Source: Dasyornis broadbenti
Lineage: Eukaryota > Chordata > Aves > Passeriformes > Dasyornithidae
Reading direction: 5' to 3'
Assembly: GCA_013397935.1 (NCBI GenBank)
Contig: VZRN01003448.1
Span: 233,295 to 297,294 of the forward strand
DNA length: 64,000 nucleotides
The notes beneath the pieces were generated by a model, which searched no databases, was not told where the DNA came from, and saw only the letters and a program-made list of their open reading frames with translations. This document shows, piece after piece, positions 1-14,374 of the stretch (positions are counted from its first letter, which is position 1; each line of letters begins with the position of its first letter). A program made the translations under genes and the position numbers.

Positions 1-3000
1 TTTAACTGTTAAAAGCCAGAAGATATAAAGCCTGCTCTCCAAATGAACTTCAACTTTTGCTCAGCCAGAACCCCAGCTGCCTCTGGTGGGCAGAACAGCC
101 TGTGGATATCTCAGGGAAAGGAATCTGCCGCTGGTCTATACCAGAGCTACCTGCCACGGTTTATGCCTAAATAAGTGAATTCAATCAAATTCACTAGAAA
201 TCTATGGCTATTACACCTGTAGACACTTGTTGCTTGAGAAAACAGCACTAAAAGTACAGAGTTTTGTTTGAAAACCGAGGGCCTGGTAAGAGCTGAGGTA
301 CTTTAGGGTCCTAGGACAGCCTGGGTCAGTGCTCCTTGCACATCTCAGCTGCTGAACTCGGCCTGTCTTGCCGAACTGTACCTGCCAGAGAGGTTAGATC
401 CGTTTTCTGTTACATTTCGTACCCACCGCACACAATATAGAAATGTTAATAATTTACTACCATTTGTCATTAATATTGCAAAGTCAAGCATTCATAAGCT
501 GGGTTGTCTGGGCAACCTTCTTTTCCTCTCTCTCTCTCTCGTGCACTGTATTGATGGGATCTGTAATTACAGCAAGACTTGCCATTACTTCTGTAGGACC
601 CTCGGCTCGTTTGGTGCACGGATCAACCTTTAATGAGCACAGCTCGTCAATATTTTATCTCAGCCCCACTGTTAATTGTGTGGCCGTACCACATTTACCA
701 GCACTGTTTAAACACGGTGCTGAGGACTGACCTGACAGATTCCCCGCTGACTTTTAAATCACATTCATTATTTCCCTGGTTTTGTGCGCTTGATCCCTGC
801 GCTGACACCACAAGGACAGGGTAGGAACCTGCTAATTTTGTTGTGGGGAACTGAAGCACCAACAGATGAAGGTCAAAACAGTTTGCTGATTTTGAATGTC
901 CAGCCTGGGGCCTCTGGGAGGTGAATTTGTGAGAGTGCTCAGCGTTATGTGACATGAGGTACGTACAGTGCACTCCTCCTATTGCCATCAGCTGCATCTA
1001 CAAGCACTCGAAATTTCTACACATCTCACAATCAAAAACAATGACCAAATGGTAAAAATATCAGAACTTGAGAGTGCTGCAAGGCTTACCACATTAGGTT
1101 GAATTAAACCATCTTTCTTGTCCAAGTTCTGGTGTGTTTTGATCTCGTAGATATTTTATTCTATTCAGACTTTCCTTCTCTCGCTCCCGCACAGCCCCAT
1201 GGACTCGTGTCTTGATACTGCTGTCATGGAAGTAAGTAGCAAACCTTTCAGTGGTTTTAACAGAGCCAGGCTCGGCCTGAAATGAGCAATATCTAAGGCT
1301 CTGTTCAATTTGGTCAATAATCTCTCCTCACAACACTGGAAACAAGGATGAACTGACCCAAGCAGTGACCTGTGTCCTCCTCTCATTCCCCTGCTTCCCA
1401 CCACGCAGCCGAACAAATTAATAGAACTTCAAGGCAACCAGGTTCAGGGAGAACAGTAAATGGAGTGTTCTCTTCCAAACTCCCAAATCATCTACATTTG
1501 TTTTGGAACGTTACCATGAATCACTTTAATATTTCTTTTCTTGAGATATTTTTTTTTATTATTTCTTGCTATGAATTCCATCCTTCCCCAGCAGAACATG
1601 TCTATTCTGGGTGCATTTGAAAACTCCTCAGATGAGGGTTTTAGTCATTTGCTTTTTGGTGAGTAATTGTGCTCATTTCCAGGCAGAAGGCAGTTAACCT
1701 TCTGAGACACCCAATTGCCCTCTCTGTGTACCTACCGCTGCTCTTACGGGTGGTGGAAGACTAAAACTTAATAACCTAGAAAAGATGAAGCATTAACTTT
1801 GCTCCGACAAAAACTCATTCTAAGTTTTAAGGCCAGAAATTTTCAAGGGAACCTGAAAGATTTGGGTCTCACAGAACTGTAGTTTAGCAGAGCTGGAAAA
1901 CTGACTCAGTACTTATTAAATCACAGTCTGTGGGACTCGGACAGCATCTCTGGCACTTTCTTATATTTGGCTGTGATAACTATGTGAGTTTGAAGACTAT
2001 TGGGAAAGATAATGTAAAATATAGGGAATGCATGGATGTATACATCCTTTTTAACAATTAGAAAATCTTGTTTTGCTTCAGAAAAAGAACCCAATGCACT
2101 TAAATTAAATTATAGCAATCTTTAGTAAACACACCAGGAGACTGTGATTATCTATAAGCATATTAAACTCTGCATATCTTTGTAAAAATTCCATTAAAAA
2201 AGCATTATATGCATTACATATGCAAAACAAATATTGCAACATGATTCTCTCAGAATACTACATATGATAGCAGCCAAATAAACTCCAAGTTATAAGAGAC
2301 TGGGCAAACACAGCAAAGACATAAATTTTTAACACTTTATAAGTGAAATTCTACCCCACTTTCTGGAAAGGCTCACAGTTACGCAGGCAAGCCCCAGGTG
2401 ACTTTTAAAGATGAGAACAAGGGGAGAGGCTCTTTATCTGTGCCCTTGAAGGTGGGCTTCAAGCACCTACATCTCCTCCTTATTCCTCCCTCTTTACCCT
2501 GGGGGGCCACCAGAACTGGGACAACTGGGACAGAGAGAGGCCAGGGGAGGTCAGAGGGTGATTGGAGCCATCCAACATGAGTGATGAAGTGAGGGAAAAG
2601 AGAGGACAGGAAAAATTTGAAGGCACAAAATCCTGGCTTGGGTAGCTACCCTCTGTCAGTCTGGGAGTTCTAACACAGCAAGGGCAGAGTCAGAAATCCT
2701 GGGAGGTGGTTTTGAGGGGGAGGAGGTGGGAGAAGATGAAGATGTTGTCTGTGAGAGCTGGCAGGAGACACACAGGTAGAGCTCTTCTTCTGGAAGTCAA
2801 AGACAGAAAAATAGCTAGGTGTGGCTTTGGGGACTTTTTTTTTTTTAACTTTTATTTCTACTCACTAAACGAAGAGGAAACAGGGCATTTCCATTGGGTT
2901 TGGATGTAAAATGGATCTGTAAAATCATTCTTCACTTGACAGACTGGCTCTCCTGGGTGGGAAATTTGCAGGAGATGGTTCAGAAAAAAAAACCAGAAAG

Positions 3001-6000
3001 CAAAAAACCCAACCCAAAACCTGCTTAATATCCTCATGAGTATAAAACTCAAATAGCTCTGTGTGAGAGATGCTCCTACTCCTGGCTGAGTGGGCTAATG
3101 ATGATGTTGCTGTCTCAGAGAAGAGCAGATGTAAAGTGGCAGAGTGGAGGGAGTCTCTCCTTCACGTACTTCATTATTTCCCTGTGCATCATGAAAAATC
3201 AGACTCTGCACCACACAGAGCAGGTGTTCTTCCCCAGCTCCTCACCTACCCTGGTCTTATCTCAGTGTCTTCTCACCCCCCACAGCTTTGCCACCAGGTG
3301 CTTTCTCCTGCTCCAACAGCAGGGGAACAGCAAACCCCCAAACTGGCACATCCTCGGCTCTTTCCTTATCCCCATTTGCAGGAAAAAGTCTCATTTCTAG
3401 AAGCTTTTACGTGGGCTTGGATAACTTAAATACAAATTAATTCGTTTTTGAAGGGTTCTAAATTCTTAATTCCTCAAATGCTAAGAACATTTACTATTGA
3501 GAAATGTTTTATAGAAAAAGTTTCTTACTGCAAATAAATCTGCCTCCTTAAAGGTGAAAACTTACAGACATTTCTTAACAGATCCCAAATGACATGCTCT
3601 TCTGATGTCCCTATTTTCAGGTGTTTGGTGTTTTGCTGCAATCAAAATTACAAAACTTTTTAAAATTATAGCTCTGAAAATCATATTTTTGTGTCTTGTT
3701 GATCTTCCTTCAACTGACTCCAGAGTCAAAATTCTTTAGGCAGTCATTATCTGGCAATCCTGAAGCAATTTCGTTGCCAAAACTAGAAAGAAATATCCCT
3801 ACAAAGATACTTAAAAAGAGACAATACCTGCTTTGGTGATCACTCCTTTCAGTTCTCGCCTTTGTGAGAACTGAATTTAAGCAGATGTGCTTGGCGTTGG
3901 AAGTCTGTCTTTATTCAAATAAGAATGAGCTGACCTGAAACAACATTTTGTCTCCTTTCCAACCCCTCAGAAACCTAAAGGTGTAGCTTAAGGAATGTCC
4001 TGCATAAAAGAATAAAACAGGAACTTTTACAATGCTCAGTAAGTCCTGCCCACACAAAGGAGACGCAGCCATCAAGCTCAGGAAGAATTATAACCCAACC
4101 TGCACGTGTTGTAGCATTTTAACTAGGGATGACCTGATCCTGCTGGCACGGCAATTCCATGGAAAAACTGTGCAAATCAAAAAAATTAAAGGAACGGGGA
4201 TTTTTATCAGCCAGTGCCTGGCAGAGGTGGTGTCTCATGCTGTGTGATACGTGGTGGTGCCAGGTGAGCACAAATGCTTCCCCCAAGAACCCTTGTTTGC
4301 ATTATTTTCACTGATCTGACAAGATTCAATTGAAAATTCAGCTTTGACCAACTCTAAAACGTTTTACTTAAAATGTTTGACCTTATCAAACACGGTTCCT
4401 GTACCTTTGCATGAAGTTGTTCCACACCTTTATAACCCAATCCAGTTTTCTCTGTAACACCAGGGTAAGATGCTCTGGCACACAAGACATTTTGGCCTCA
4501 TGTCCCTGAGGACACTCTCCTGGTCCGGTGCAGATCCCCCAGTGCCTGCTCTGCCCTCACAACCTGGGCATGCAATTCCTGATGCTTTCATGTTCCAGCT
4601 GGAACACTGAGTTGCTCTTTGCCACATCACCTGTCTTTGCTAACCAATACAAACACAGGTATGATTTCTTTATAAACACTTTCTGCTTTCTTAGACACTA
4701 AACCAGACTATTGCTTTCTATACTGTTCTTCAGCGTTGTCACATTTTTTTTTTATTATCTGTTGGGTTTTCCCAGCTATTCCTCCTGACCCAACGCCTGG
4801 AAATTGCAAAACCATGAAATATGCTGGTTTCTCCTAAGGAGCTTCAAGCATTTCTCCAAATTCCCAGCAAATCAGGCAACAATTATTGAACAGTTTTCAC
4901 AAATCATAAACTATTCGAGAAAAGCTCCCTTTCTTAATATATCCATGATTTAAGGGAAGCAATTATCACTGCCAAGCCTTATTTTAGGGCTGCAGCTGTA
5001 ACAGACTGAGAGCGCTGTGATTTCATTAATAATCAATAAAAGAGGCAATAGAAGCCTTCCCTTTAAGCATCCTATTTATCGCGAAGGAATCTTCTAGTTT
5101 GAAGCAAAACTGTAATGCAGATGGATGATGACAACATCACTGGAAATATCTTCAGGCATTTACATATTTTTCTGATTCCAAAACCCATTAGAGAAGTCAG
5201 GCGCATTTTGCACTCACTTTTGAGCACTGTGAACACCATGAATTTAATAACAAAAAAAGGTTCCAAGTCAGTGATAGTGCAATGCTAAATGCAACCTGTA
5301 TTTCTCATGTTTTTTCCCTAAGTGACAATCTTGACGAGCCTAGACAGGCTTTTTCTCCCATGTGTTCACTGAATTCCTCCCATTTTGCCACTGAAAAACT
5401 CCAGCAGCCTCCACAGTGCCACGGTGCAGCCAAAACCAAACGTGAAATGGTGTTACAAACCCTCAGTGGAGAGTGGTGAGGAAATAACTTTTTTTTGCTA
5501 CAAAACTGGTGTTTAGAACTCGAGCATCTTGTTTTTACGTATCCAAGTAAAAAAATCATAGTCCCTGATGGTACCAGGGAATGGTTTGCAGATGTGTGGA
5601 TATTTATCTTTTCCTGCCAATGTTATGCTAGTGGCGTTGTAATACCTGGAAATAGGAGACGAGGTTTTCAGGAAGGGAGGAAATACCTTCTATTAAAACA
5701 TAGCTGCAAGAATCATGACTCTGTGTCTGTGGTAAAAGTTTTGTGCCTGAAAATATCTGTTGGGGTTTGGTGGTTTCTTGCCCCCTCTCCTGAGAGCAAT
5801 TTTCTTCCTACAACCACTTAAAGATCTTTTACACCACCTATGTTGGGGAATCCTCCAACCCTCAGCCTCTGGCATTGCCAAAGACAGTAAAAATATTACT
5901 CTAAAGAGCTTCTCTTATACTATACTCTTCTCTTAAATTATAAAATATTACACTCAGAGCTTCTCCACGGCCTTTGGGGTGAAAATTGTCCAAAAAACGT

Positions 6001-6078
6001 GGGAGAAAAACAGGACTGCAGCTCTCTGTCCTGGCTCACCTACCTCTGGAGATAGGTGACACATAAAGAGGAGTAAAC
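1..6078. other. Intergenic DNA, no gene seen
   Basis: Mixed-composition sequence. Open frames are short and overlap on both strands with no recognisable domain. Apart from the (TC)7 repeat and short T tracts near 2836 and 4746, nothing was identified. Confidence 0.7.
527..540. repeat. (TC)7 microsatellite
   Basis: Seven uninterrupted TC units following a T/C-rich lead-in. Confidence 0.9.
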
Positions 6079-6190
6079 ATAGAATCATAGAATATTCTGT
6101 GTTGGGAGAGACCCACAAGGATCCTTCGAGTCCAGCTCCTGGCCCTGAACAGGACAATCCCAAGAATCCCAGCGTGTGCCTGTATGATCA
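6079..6190 (-). mobile_element. CR1 LINE fragment (3' end)
   Basis: Starts with the reverse complement of the CR1 tail (CATAGAATCATAGAAT). It continues with GTTGGGAGAGACCCACAAGGATC and GAGTCCAGCTCCTGGCCCTG, the form of an older CR1 subfamily, and the match fades near 6190. 5'-truncated and non-coding. Confidence 0.75.
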
Positions 6191-9100
6191 GCACAGAGGA
6201 TGGCTAAAAGCCCCCAAGGAAGATGATGCCCTGTGCAGGACTTTGCACAGAGGAACCACCAGCATCTCCTGGAGCTTTCCACCAGTCTCGTCCCAGCAGA
6301 CAGCGAGGAGCAGGGTTGGCATGGGGCCACTCATCCTGGCTCAGCTCCTGAAAAAAACCAGGCAGGACAAGGAGAAGGTAACACCGTTCAAACCAACACA
6401 GCCTTCCCTAGCAGGGAGGTCAACACAGAAAAAGACTAAGGGATTGCTTTAGTTGTCAAAAGTGCCATCTTTTAATGAAAATGGCAAGCACAAAGTCACT
6501 GATTTTTCGTGTATTACATGGCAACACTTGTCTTGCAGTCAAGTATCGCAGGCATGCTTTCAGCGCTGGGCTTTTAATGAGGTGCTTGATCCTAATGTAA
6601 AATCAGCACCAGAGCCCTTATCCAGCAGGAACTAACAAGGAGCTATAAATGGCCCAATTACCAGACTGAAATGTCATTCACACATTTGTTATCTCCCACA
6701 CCAACAAGGAAAAATAACAGAGACACAGTAGCTGAAGGCGAATTGAAATTACTGTCGATTGAACTAGAACTTGTGAAGCTCTTCATGCAATTCAAAGCTT
6801 TAAAATTTAATGTGAGCTATATTTAGTTTCAAACATTAGTTGGGTTCATTGATATTTTGTTTTAGGCTTGCCAAAAGTCACAATATCCTCATTAAAAATA
6901 TTAGCAGCTCTAAGTGTTGCCTACATGATGATGTCCTGAGTTCTTGAGAAAAGTTCTTTAGGGAAGTTACTTTAGGAGCGGGAGCCCTCAGCATAAAAGA
7001 TTTCTGGGACATGTGGTCTTGCAAGTCAGATGCTCTTCCTTCAAGTTACCATCACTTTAGTGTAAGACATGATACCTGAAGAAGAGATTTTGCATGTCTT
7101 TATTTTTGACTGAATTTTTCATCTTAAATCTTAATCATTCTGTTGCTAAATCATATGCTTGTTAACTTTGAAAAGCAGATGCTAATCCCGTATTACTTAG
7201 ACCGTTATATTGCCAGTACTGTAATACTGGAGCATCTAAATCATAAAATCATAGAATGGTTTGGGTTGGAAGGGACCTTGAAGCTCATCTTGTTCCAACT
7301 CCCTGCCATGGGCAGGGACATCTTCCACTATCCCAGGTTGCTCCAAGCTCCATCCATCCTGGCCTCGGACGCTTCCAGGGATGGCGCAGCCACGGCGTCT
7401 CTGGGCAAACAGTTCCAATGCCTCACCACCCTCACAGTAAATAATAAATAAATAAACCCATCCTCCCTGAAAAAAAAAAAAAAAGACAGCTGCTCATATC
7501 ATCATAGTCTTTAATATCGTAATATCATTTTAATGATACGAGCTCTGTGAGGCAGTGAGAGAGCCGTGGCCATGGCCAGCAGCACTCAGCTCCTCCCATC
7601 CTTCCCAGTTTCACAGGCACATCGTCTAATCCAAGCAGAGCTCTGAAATGAAGCTTTTCCACTCAGAGTTAGCACAGGCAGCTCCCAGCAAGCAGACACC
7701 ATCTCAATCCCTCACTGCTTTCACAAAAATAAAGTTGTTTTCCCTCCTTCCTTTCCTGTGAGCCGTGTTATTGCTGTGGGACACCTGGGTCCATGCCGAT
7801 GGGGGATGCCCTGATCCCCTGTAAAGCACTTCGGATGTAAAGTCAAAACCAAGCTTTGCACTGAGTGTCTCATTCCTGAGGCACTCAGGGAAGATCCAGG
7901 GCACGTTTAGATCCCAGCACTGTCAAGTTTCAAAAGCCTGCTGAGGGAAAGGCAAGAGTGTTGTATTCCCCCTCTTACCTCGAGCTGTCAGTACATTCAC
8001 TAATTGGGGCTGTGAAATTGCTCGTTTCTGGTGTTACCTGGGAGGCAAACAAGGCACGGGGATCAGGAGCTGAAATGGAGAGTGCTGGTTTGAGATCCAC
8101 TCAGTTCTAGATTCACCTTGCACTGGTGTACATCAAACGTTTGCAACACATTTCTGTTGATTCCCAGCCAAGAATTTTCAAGCAGATTTTAATAAATGTG
8201 GTTAAATTTGCTTGCAGGAGCACGCTCCTATTGCACTTTATATAAAAACAAATTATGGTAATGTGTGTTGCTGAACGCAGAGAGCTATAAGCGCTGGAAA
8301 GAATAAACATGCCTTCTTGCCTTTGTAAGTGATAATACCTCAGGCTTTTAATAGTGAAATAGCATTTTTTTACCTTTGGCATAGCATATTCATTCATTAG
8401 ATTCCACTGAACTTTGGTGCAGTGAAGGGAGACGGGCTAATTTTCAGTAATTTTGGTAAATCTCACTTTACTACGTATTTTACAGAAAATACTGAGGTCT
8501 TTTATAGACACAACACGTTAGGGACTGATTTGACTCCAAAGCGCATTTTTTCCTAATTAAAATTTTTTTTAAAGGGATGGTATTAGAAAAAAAAAAAAAT
8601 CTGTTTTTCATCAAGATCATATACAACATGAGAATTTTTCATGAGAATATTGCTACAAAAATATCAACGTCTTAACACAATTTTAAAAAGTTTCCCTTTT
8701 TTTTTGCTACTTCTGCAATAAATATTTAAAACACGAGGAACTACTTACTACCATTGAGCAGGTCCTTCTTCTCTTACATTTTTTCTTCTGTTTTATTCTT
8801 TTGGCTGGTCTTTTGGAGGCTTTTCAGGTGATTAGGGGGCAGCGTTGGGTTTGCCTTTTTCCTTCCCATTCCAGCCATTAGGATGGAAGAACAAGATAAA
8901 TTACTTTCTCTACCCATCATTTTTCTCCTGGACTATCCTTCGCATCAGCATTTCCCTCCAGCTAAACTCATGCTTCACCAGTTTTTGAAGCACAACAAAC
9001 AATCCCGAGGTTGCCATCTCGGAGCCGAGCCAGCCCCGCTTCAGGAGAGGATATCACGCTGTGCTTCCCACCCTGCACGCATCACTCCCTTGGAAGTGTG

Positions 9101-9516
9101 TGCTCCTTGCTGTTGTTTAATGAGGGAAGCTTTGGTCTTTAGGCGAAATGCCGCTTGCAGCACCCATTGGAACTGTGCTGTGTGTGGTGGCTTGGCTGCA
9201 ATATCCACCGTATTACGGAAATTTTCCCTAGGAATAGTGCAGTCAGTGGTCCCAGAAAAAAAACCTAATAAGCCACACATGGACACAGAGGAACCCATTG
9301 GGCTGGACAAAGCTACTTTGCTTTATTACTTTTTGAAGATCACCTGGTTGATGGTGCTTCGGTTTGATTTCGGAGGGCAGGACGCTGTGATCAAGCCAGA
9401 CCCTCCTTTCCTCAGTCTCTCCTCTGATACCTTTTTCTTTCTCCCCTTTTTTTTTTTTAATTCTTTTATTTTAATTGGTTTGTTTGTTGTGGTTGTTGCT
9501 TGCTTTTTCTTAATGC
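6191..9516. other. Intergenic DNA around one CR1 copy, no gene seen
   Basis: Excluding the CR1 at 7241-7484, I recognise no feature. An open frame from 8883 runs into T-rich and CR1 sequence and was rejected as a gene. Confidence 0.65.
7241..7484 (-). mobile_element. CR1 LINE fragment (3' end)
   Basis: The best-preserved CR1 copy here: reverse-complemented tail, GGTTTGGGTTGGAAGGGACC, CTGCCATGGGCAGGGACATC, CTTCCAGGGATGG and CCTCACCACCCTCACAGTAA in consensus order. It then runs into an AATAAATAAATAAA stretch and a 14-base A tract at its 5'-truncated side, from about 7441 to 7484; where the element itself ends within that stretch is unclear. Confidence 0.88.
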
Positions 9517-9639
9517 CATGGAATGGTTTGTGTTGGACAGGACCTTAAAGCTCATGGGCAGGGACACCTTCCACTGTCCCAGGCTGCTCCATGCCCCATC
9601 CAATCTGGTCGTGGACACATCCAAGGATGAGGCATCCAT
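9517..9639 (-). mobile_element. CR1 LINE fragment with internal deletion
   Basis: GGAATGGTTTGTGTTGGACAGGACC leads directly from AAAGCTCAT into GGGCAGGGACACCTTCCACT. About 20 bases of the usual core (the TAGTTCCAACCCCCTGC part) are missing. A GT-rich low-complexity stretch precedes it. Confidence 0.8.
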
Positions 9640-12600
9640 AAAGATTGTCACAAGTTTTGCCTGTCAGTCTAAGCTGTGTAAGCTAACACAGAATTTTAGC
9701 TATAAGCAAACAAGCAGGAGTGTTTAAAGCACATCCCCACCTGAGTCAAACAAGAACTTAAACCCTGTGTAGAAGCAGTCCCTACACTGCAGCCTGACTT
9801 GCAGATTAAATTTGCCACAGGACAAGAATTTTCAAAGGGAGTAGATAATCCTATGGATTATCCAACCAAGGTATCCAGAGGCATAATCAGTAGCTCCCAA
9901 AGAAGCTGGAAGGAAGTTCAAACTTTTATATTTCAGATATTAGTGGACTGGATTGCATTTTGTATCTTTGCATCCTGAGTATAGGGAAAGAGCTTAATTT
10001 CTTTTTTTTTCCCAGCCATATCACCACCGACAGAGACAGATTACTGAAATGTGTGGTCTTTAAGTCTCATTCGGTTCCTAATCACTGGATCCTCAGATGC
10101 AGTCAGGTAGCATTTTTCTCTCCAACCACATTACAATTTGTAAGTGAACTCAGGATCACTTTCTAAACTTGTTTAATATTTCTCGAGCAGTTGTCAGCCG
10201 GCTTATGAAATGTTTACCTTTACCGTGGTTTTTGTGTTCCTCTAGCTGAGTTTCTTCTTTGGAAATTAAAGCTATCCATGATCTTGTGCAAAGATATTGC
10301 CAGTGCTGCTGACCACAAGGAGCACCGACTTTCCGGAGGCCACTTTATAATTGCATTTTGGAATACAAATGAGTTTGTTCTCTAAAGAAGATATTTAATT
10401 TGAATTCTTCCCAACTTCATTTCTTTTATAAACTCCATCTTCCAGTGTGCATGCAGTCTACCCACAAATTAAACAATATTTTGTGACTGTGCAAAGCAGC
10501 CCCTGTGTGGGATTCTGACACATGATTTTGCCCCTGGTTTATAACCTGCTCTCTGTGAGGATGAAGGACAGACGAAGCAAAGTGGGCACAATCCAAAGCC
10601 TGCATGACATGAGGCTTTCAGTGGTACTGAAATTGCAAATTCAGAGTCCCTGACTTGCACAGCTGTGAGTCAAATCAAAATAAAATAGGCGACAAATTGC
10701 AAGTGAATACTGTCTCGGACCACCCAGAGTCTCTGTGATGGAGTAATGCTGAAGTAATGCTGTCAGCTGGTGCCAACTGCTATTAGAGCCGCCCCACTGT
10801 GGGGATTTGGGTCAAAAGTCTCTGGAAACGCCAGAATGTTCCCTATTTCATATTACTGTTTTCTGATTTCGAAAGCTGTGCGTGCTAAACTGCCCAGCAG
10901 TTCGGGAGGGAGACTTCTACCGCTCAATAAATGTCCCGCCAGAAAAAATGTTGCCACCAGTAAGTGGTGATTCTCTCCTTGTGGTATTCATTCTTTTTTT
11001 TTTTTTTATTTTATTTTATTTTTTTCCTGGATTTTTGGTGGCATTTTCCCCCTTTTAATTACTAAAACACACAACTGTGCACTAGGCAAGAGCTCCTGAG
11101 ATCCTCCCGTCCGGCTCCCTGCACTGTGGTGTCCTGAGCAACCCCAGCTGGCCACCAGAAATAGCTAAAGAGGGGTTTGTGCTCACTTTACCTGTGTCAG
11201 TCCTTCATTAGGGTTTTAATGGACTGAATTTTCCCACGATCCATTTTTACATCCTTTAAGAATTTCTAATCATGGTTTCCCAGCCAGTCTAGACATTGAT
11301 AGCTCATTTTATCTTTCCACACCGTGCCTGCTTTGCCGACCTGCTAACCGCTTTTAGAGCTTTTCGCTAAACTCCTCCCGAATTAGTCAACATCTCCCTG
11401 TTAATGATGCATTCAGAGCTAACAAAAAGGTGAAAAAGCACCGCTAAATGAGCTCCTTTCTACGTTAGCAGTGACTTAAATGAAAGCAAGTTCAAGTGAA
11501 AGAGCTTATTTTAATGGTAGTGGTGACTGAGTAAAGTCTGCTTCGAGGTGGAGCACCAGGCAGATGAACGGCTTCGTGAATTTTAACAGGCAAATATGCT
11601 AATGTGGGAATGCCAATAAACAGAACCATTTGGATGAATATTTGATGGATTCAGCAGAACTTCATAAGGATTTCAATTTCATGAAGAAGGTCTTGGAAAT
11701 TAGAGAATGACAGAAATGTGTTCCCTTCCTGCTTCTTAAAGGGAATTGTGGTGAGCCTTTTCCATCCAAAAATATGAATTTTTTTTAAGACAAGGAATAG
11801 TGAGCATGGAGTCTCTGTACTTGTAGACATGTCAGGCTTCGGGGAAGACCTGAAATATTGATTCTGTCTGCAGCAGGAGGGATATTTGGGGCAGGTGGCT
11901 TGAGGATAGAGGAGGAAATTTTCCTGAATATCAGTAAGGAAAGCAATGGGTTGGGTTGAACCACAACCACATGCTGTTCCTCTCTATTCATAGGCTACAT
12001 TACAGTTCCTTTGGTGTTACAAGTAAGCAGCAGAATGGATTTGTGTGGAATCGCTCAGCTTATAAAAACTTGGTTGTATAGAAAGAAGTTAAAATTGAAC
12101 ATTGTTCTGTACTTGCCTTGACTGAAGCACGGTGCAGAAATAGAGGAAATTAAGTATTTAAAACATCTGCTCATGAAAAAACAGGAAAGAGAATGCTAAA
12201 AGTTGGACAACATTAAATGCCAGCAGCTAGATCCACAAATGATAAAGCAAATACTTAATCTATTGCACCTTAATTACATGAGTACTAATTCCATGACAAA
12301 GAGTCTCTGGCTGGGGTAAGAAAAATACGAGAAAAGCAACTTAGATTCAACATCAAATCATGAGAAAACTTCTGATGCTTCCCACAGTTAAGCTAGCTTA
12401 AGCTCAAAACATTTATGGAAATTCATGAGAAAACAGAACTTTTAATGAAAATGAAAAAGGTTCTTGTAAATATTTAATATGGACTATGCAGACAATTACA
12501 TTAATAAGATTTAATGATACCATGAAATATTTAGTGTTTCTCTCTATGCTAAATATTATTTTGAACATAGTTCTAGAAGGATTAGAAAGCTTAAGAGATA

Positions 12601-13680
12601 CCAAAAAAGAAAACAAGAACAAGTATTAAAAAAATTAATTTTGAAAATGTGTTAACTGTATAGACCAGTGATTCATTCTTTACTTAAACCAAGGAAACAT
12701 TTTGGTCAGTTATTGCTTATTAATCTCTTTATAAATACAGAATAATATAAGAAATACTTTCTGTGCTGTGTTTAATTAATAGAAAAAACAGCTCATGTGT
12801 TATAGGCCTCATTTAACAAGTATGACCTAATCGAGAATTAACATATAAGTTTTGGCAGAAATGTATAACTATTTATTAGTGTCTACATTTACTTTTTATT
12901 ATGCCAAAACTAATCAGCCATATATTTACTATCAACCACAACGTGACTGGCTAATTAGTCGACTTGTGAAACACTATTTCCTAAACTGTGTGCTGCTGCT
13001 ATTTTTGTTACATGGCTCTTGGGTCTAACGCTACTTCATAATTAAGGGAAGCCAAGTTTCCTGCAGGAAGCGCAGTGGATTCTGCCCATCCTCATCCTCT
13101 GCTCTGATTCTGTTCATTGTAGGCTGCATCCATACTGACCCACAGGCTGGGCCCCCAGACACTTGCTCTGGTTGCCCACACACCTGGTGTTGGCGCTGGG
13201 GCTTCAAATTGTGATTTAAACATATTGCCAAAAGCAGCAGAATACCCCTAGGACAGCTGAAATTGGATAAGCATTGGATTTTAAGTTGTTCCTTAAAATG
13301 CAATTTCTAAAGCCATAGCAGCCTCTCCGTAGTACCTGAAGCTCTGTACAGCTCATCTGTGCCTCAGACCCACCAGTTTCACTGAGGTTCATAAACAATT
13401 AGGTCAGAACACCATCAAGGGAGGTTTTTCACCCTGAACATGAACAAAATGCTTTATGCATCTAATAAGACCAATATTCAGTAACCAGAAAGGGACTCCC
13501 AGGGTTTACCTGACTTCCAGGGGAGCGGAGGGCAGTGTGCTGGAAGCCTGGGTAGCCCATAAAAACATGAAGGGTAAGTCCTTCCTGGAGTTGCTGTCTC
13601 CTCCTGGGAACAAGCGCTGTGGGGGCGGCCCTGAAAATAGAAGCAATATTTTTAAAAATGGGATGTTTGTCTTTGCATTT
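9640..13680. other. Intergenic DNA with a possible conserved non-coding stretch
   Basis: No gene or repeat family recognised. A T-rich tract lies at 10994-11026. Bases 11380-11660 are repeat-free, contain the octamer-like ATATGCTAAT and look like possible enhancer DNA, by inference only. Confidence 0.5.
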
Positions 13681-13770
13681 CATAGAGTCATAGAATCACA
13701 GATTGGTTTGGGTTGGAAGGGGCCTTCAAGATCAGCTAGCTCCAAACCACCTGCCATGGGCAAGGACACT
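13681..13770 (-). mobile_element. CR1 LINE fragment (3' end, short)
   Basis: Reverse-complemented tail CATAGAGTCATAGAATCACAG, then GGTTTGGGTTGGAAGGGGCC and CTGCCATGGGCAAGGACACT, after which the match stops. Confidence 0.8.
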
Positions 13771-14374
13771 GCTTAATGCAGTTAATTCATGTAATGACTC
13801 CAATCTAGACACATTTTTTAATGAGTAAGTGTATAACAGATATCTGCATACGGACACAGAGCTGTCTCTGTGTACACACACAATCTTTAAAGAAGCAAAG
13901 CCTCCAGCCTCTGCTCCCATTTGTGTCAGAAATACAGATTAGTCTTACTTCTGCAGGGCACGACCACAGTTTGAGGAAGAAAGAGGTGAGGAGGCTGTGC
14001 TGCTGCTGGCACAGAGCGAGTCCCTGCGAGGATGATCCCTGCCTCCCGCAGGCACCGCCACATCCAGGGCACTGTGGGATTTAAGGGCTGGGCTTTGGAG
14101 CCTGCTCCCTGCACCGCTATCGAGCGACACATGGAGCAGGGAAGTGGCACTCTGTATATCCAGCCCCAGCAACTCCCAATGCTTTATTTAATAATTTGTC
14201 ACAGGAGGAGGTGCTGTGATTAATTCTGATACAAAATGCACACGCTGCTTCAATATGGCGATCTCTTTAAAGGATCTGCTCGCTGCAGACACCAGTTGTG
14301 ATTTCCCATCCTAGCTGGTCTCACATCAGCTGGGGCACCACAACTTCTCCTAAACTACTCCTCCGTGGGTGGCA

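Noticed and set aside
8883..9548. Open frame of 221 codons on the plus strand starting with ATG
   Set aside because: It runs through a poly-T stretch and ends inside a CR1 fragment. The composition is not protein-like and no family is recognisable.
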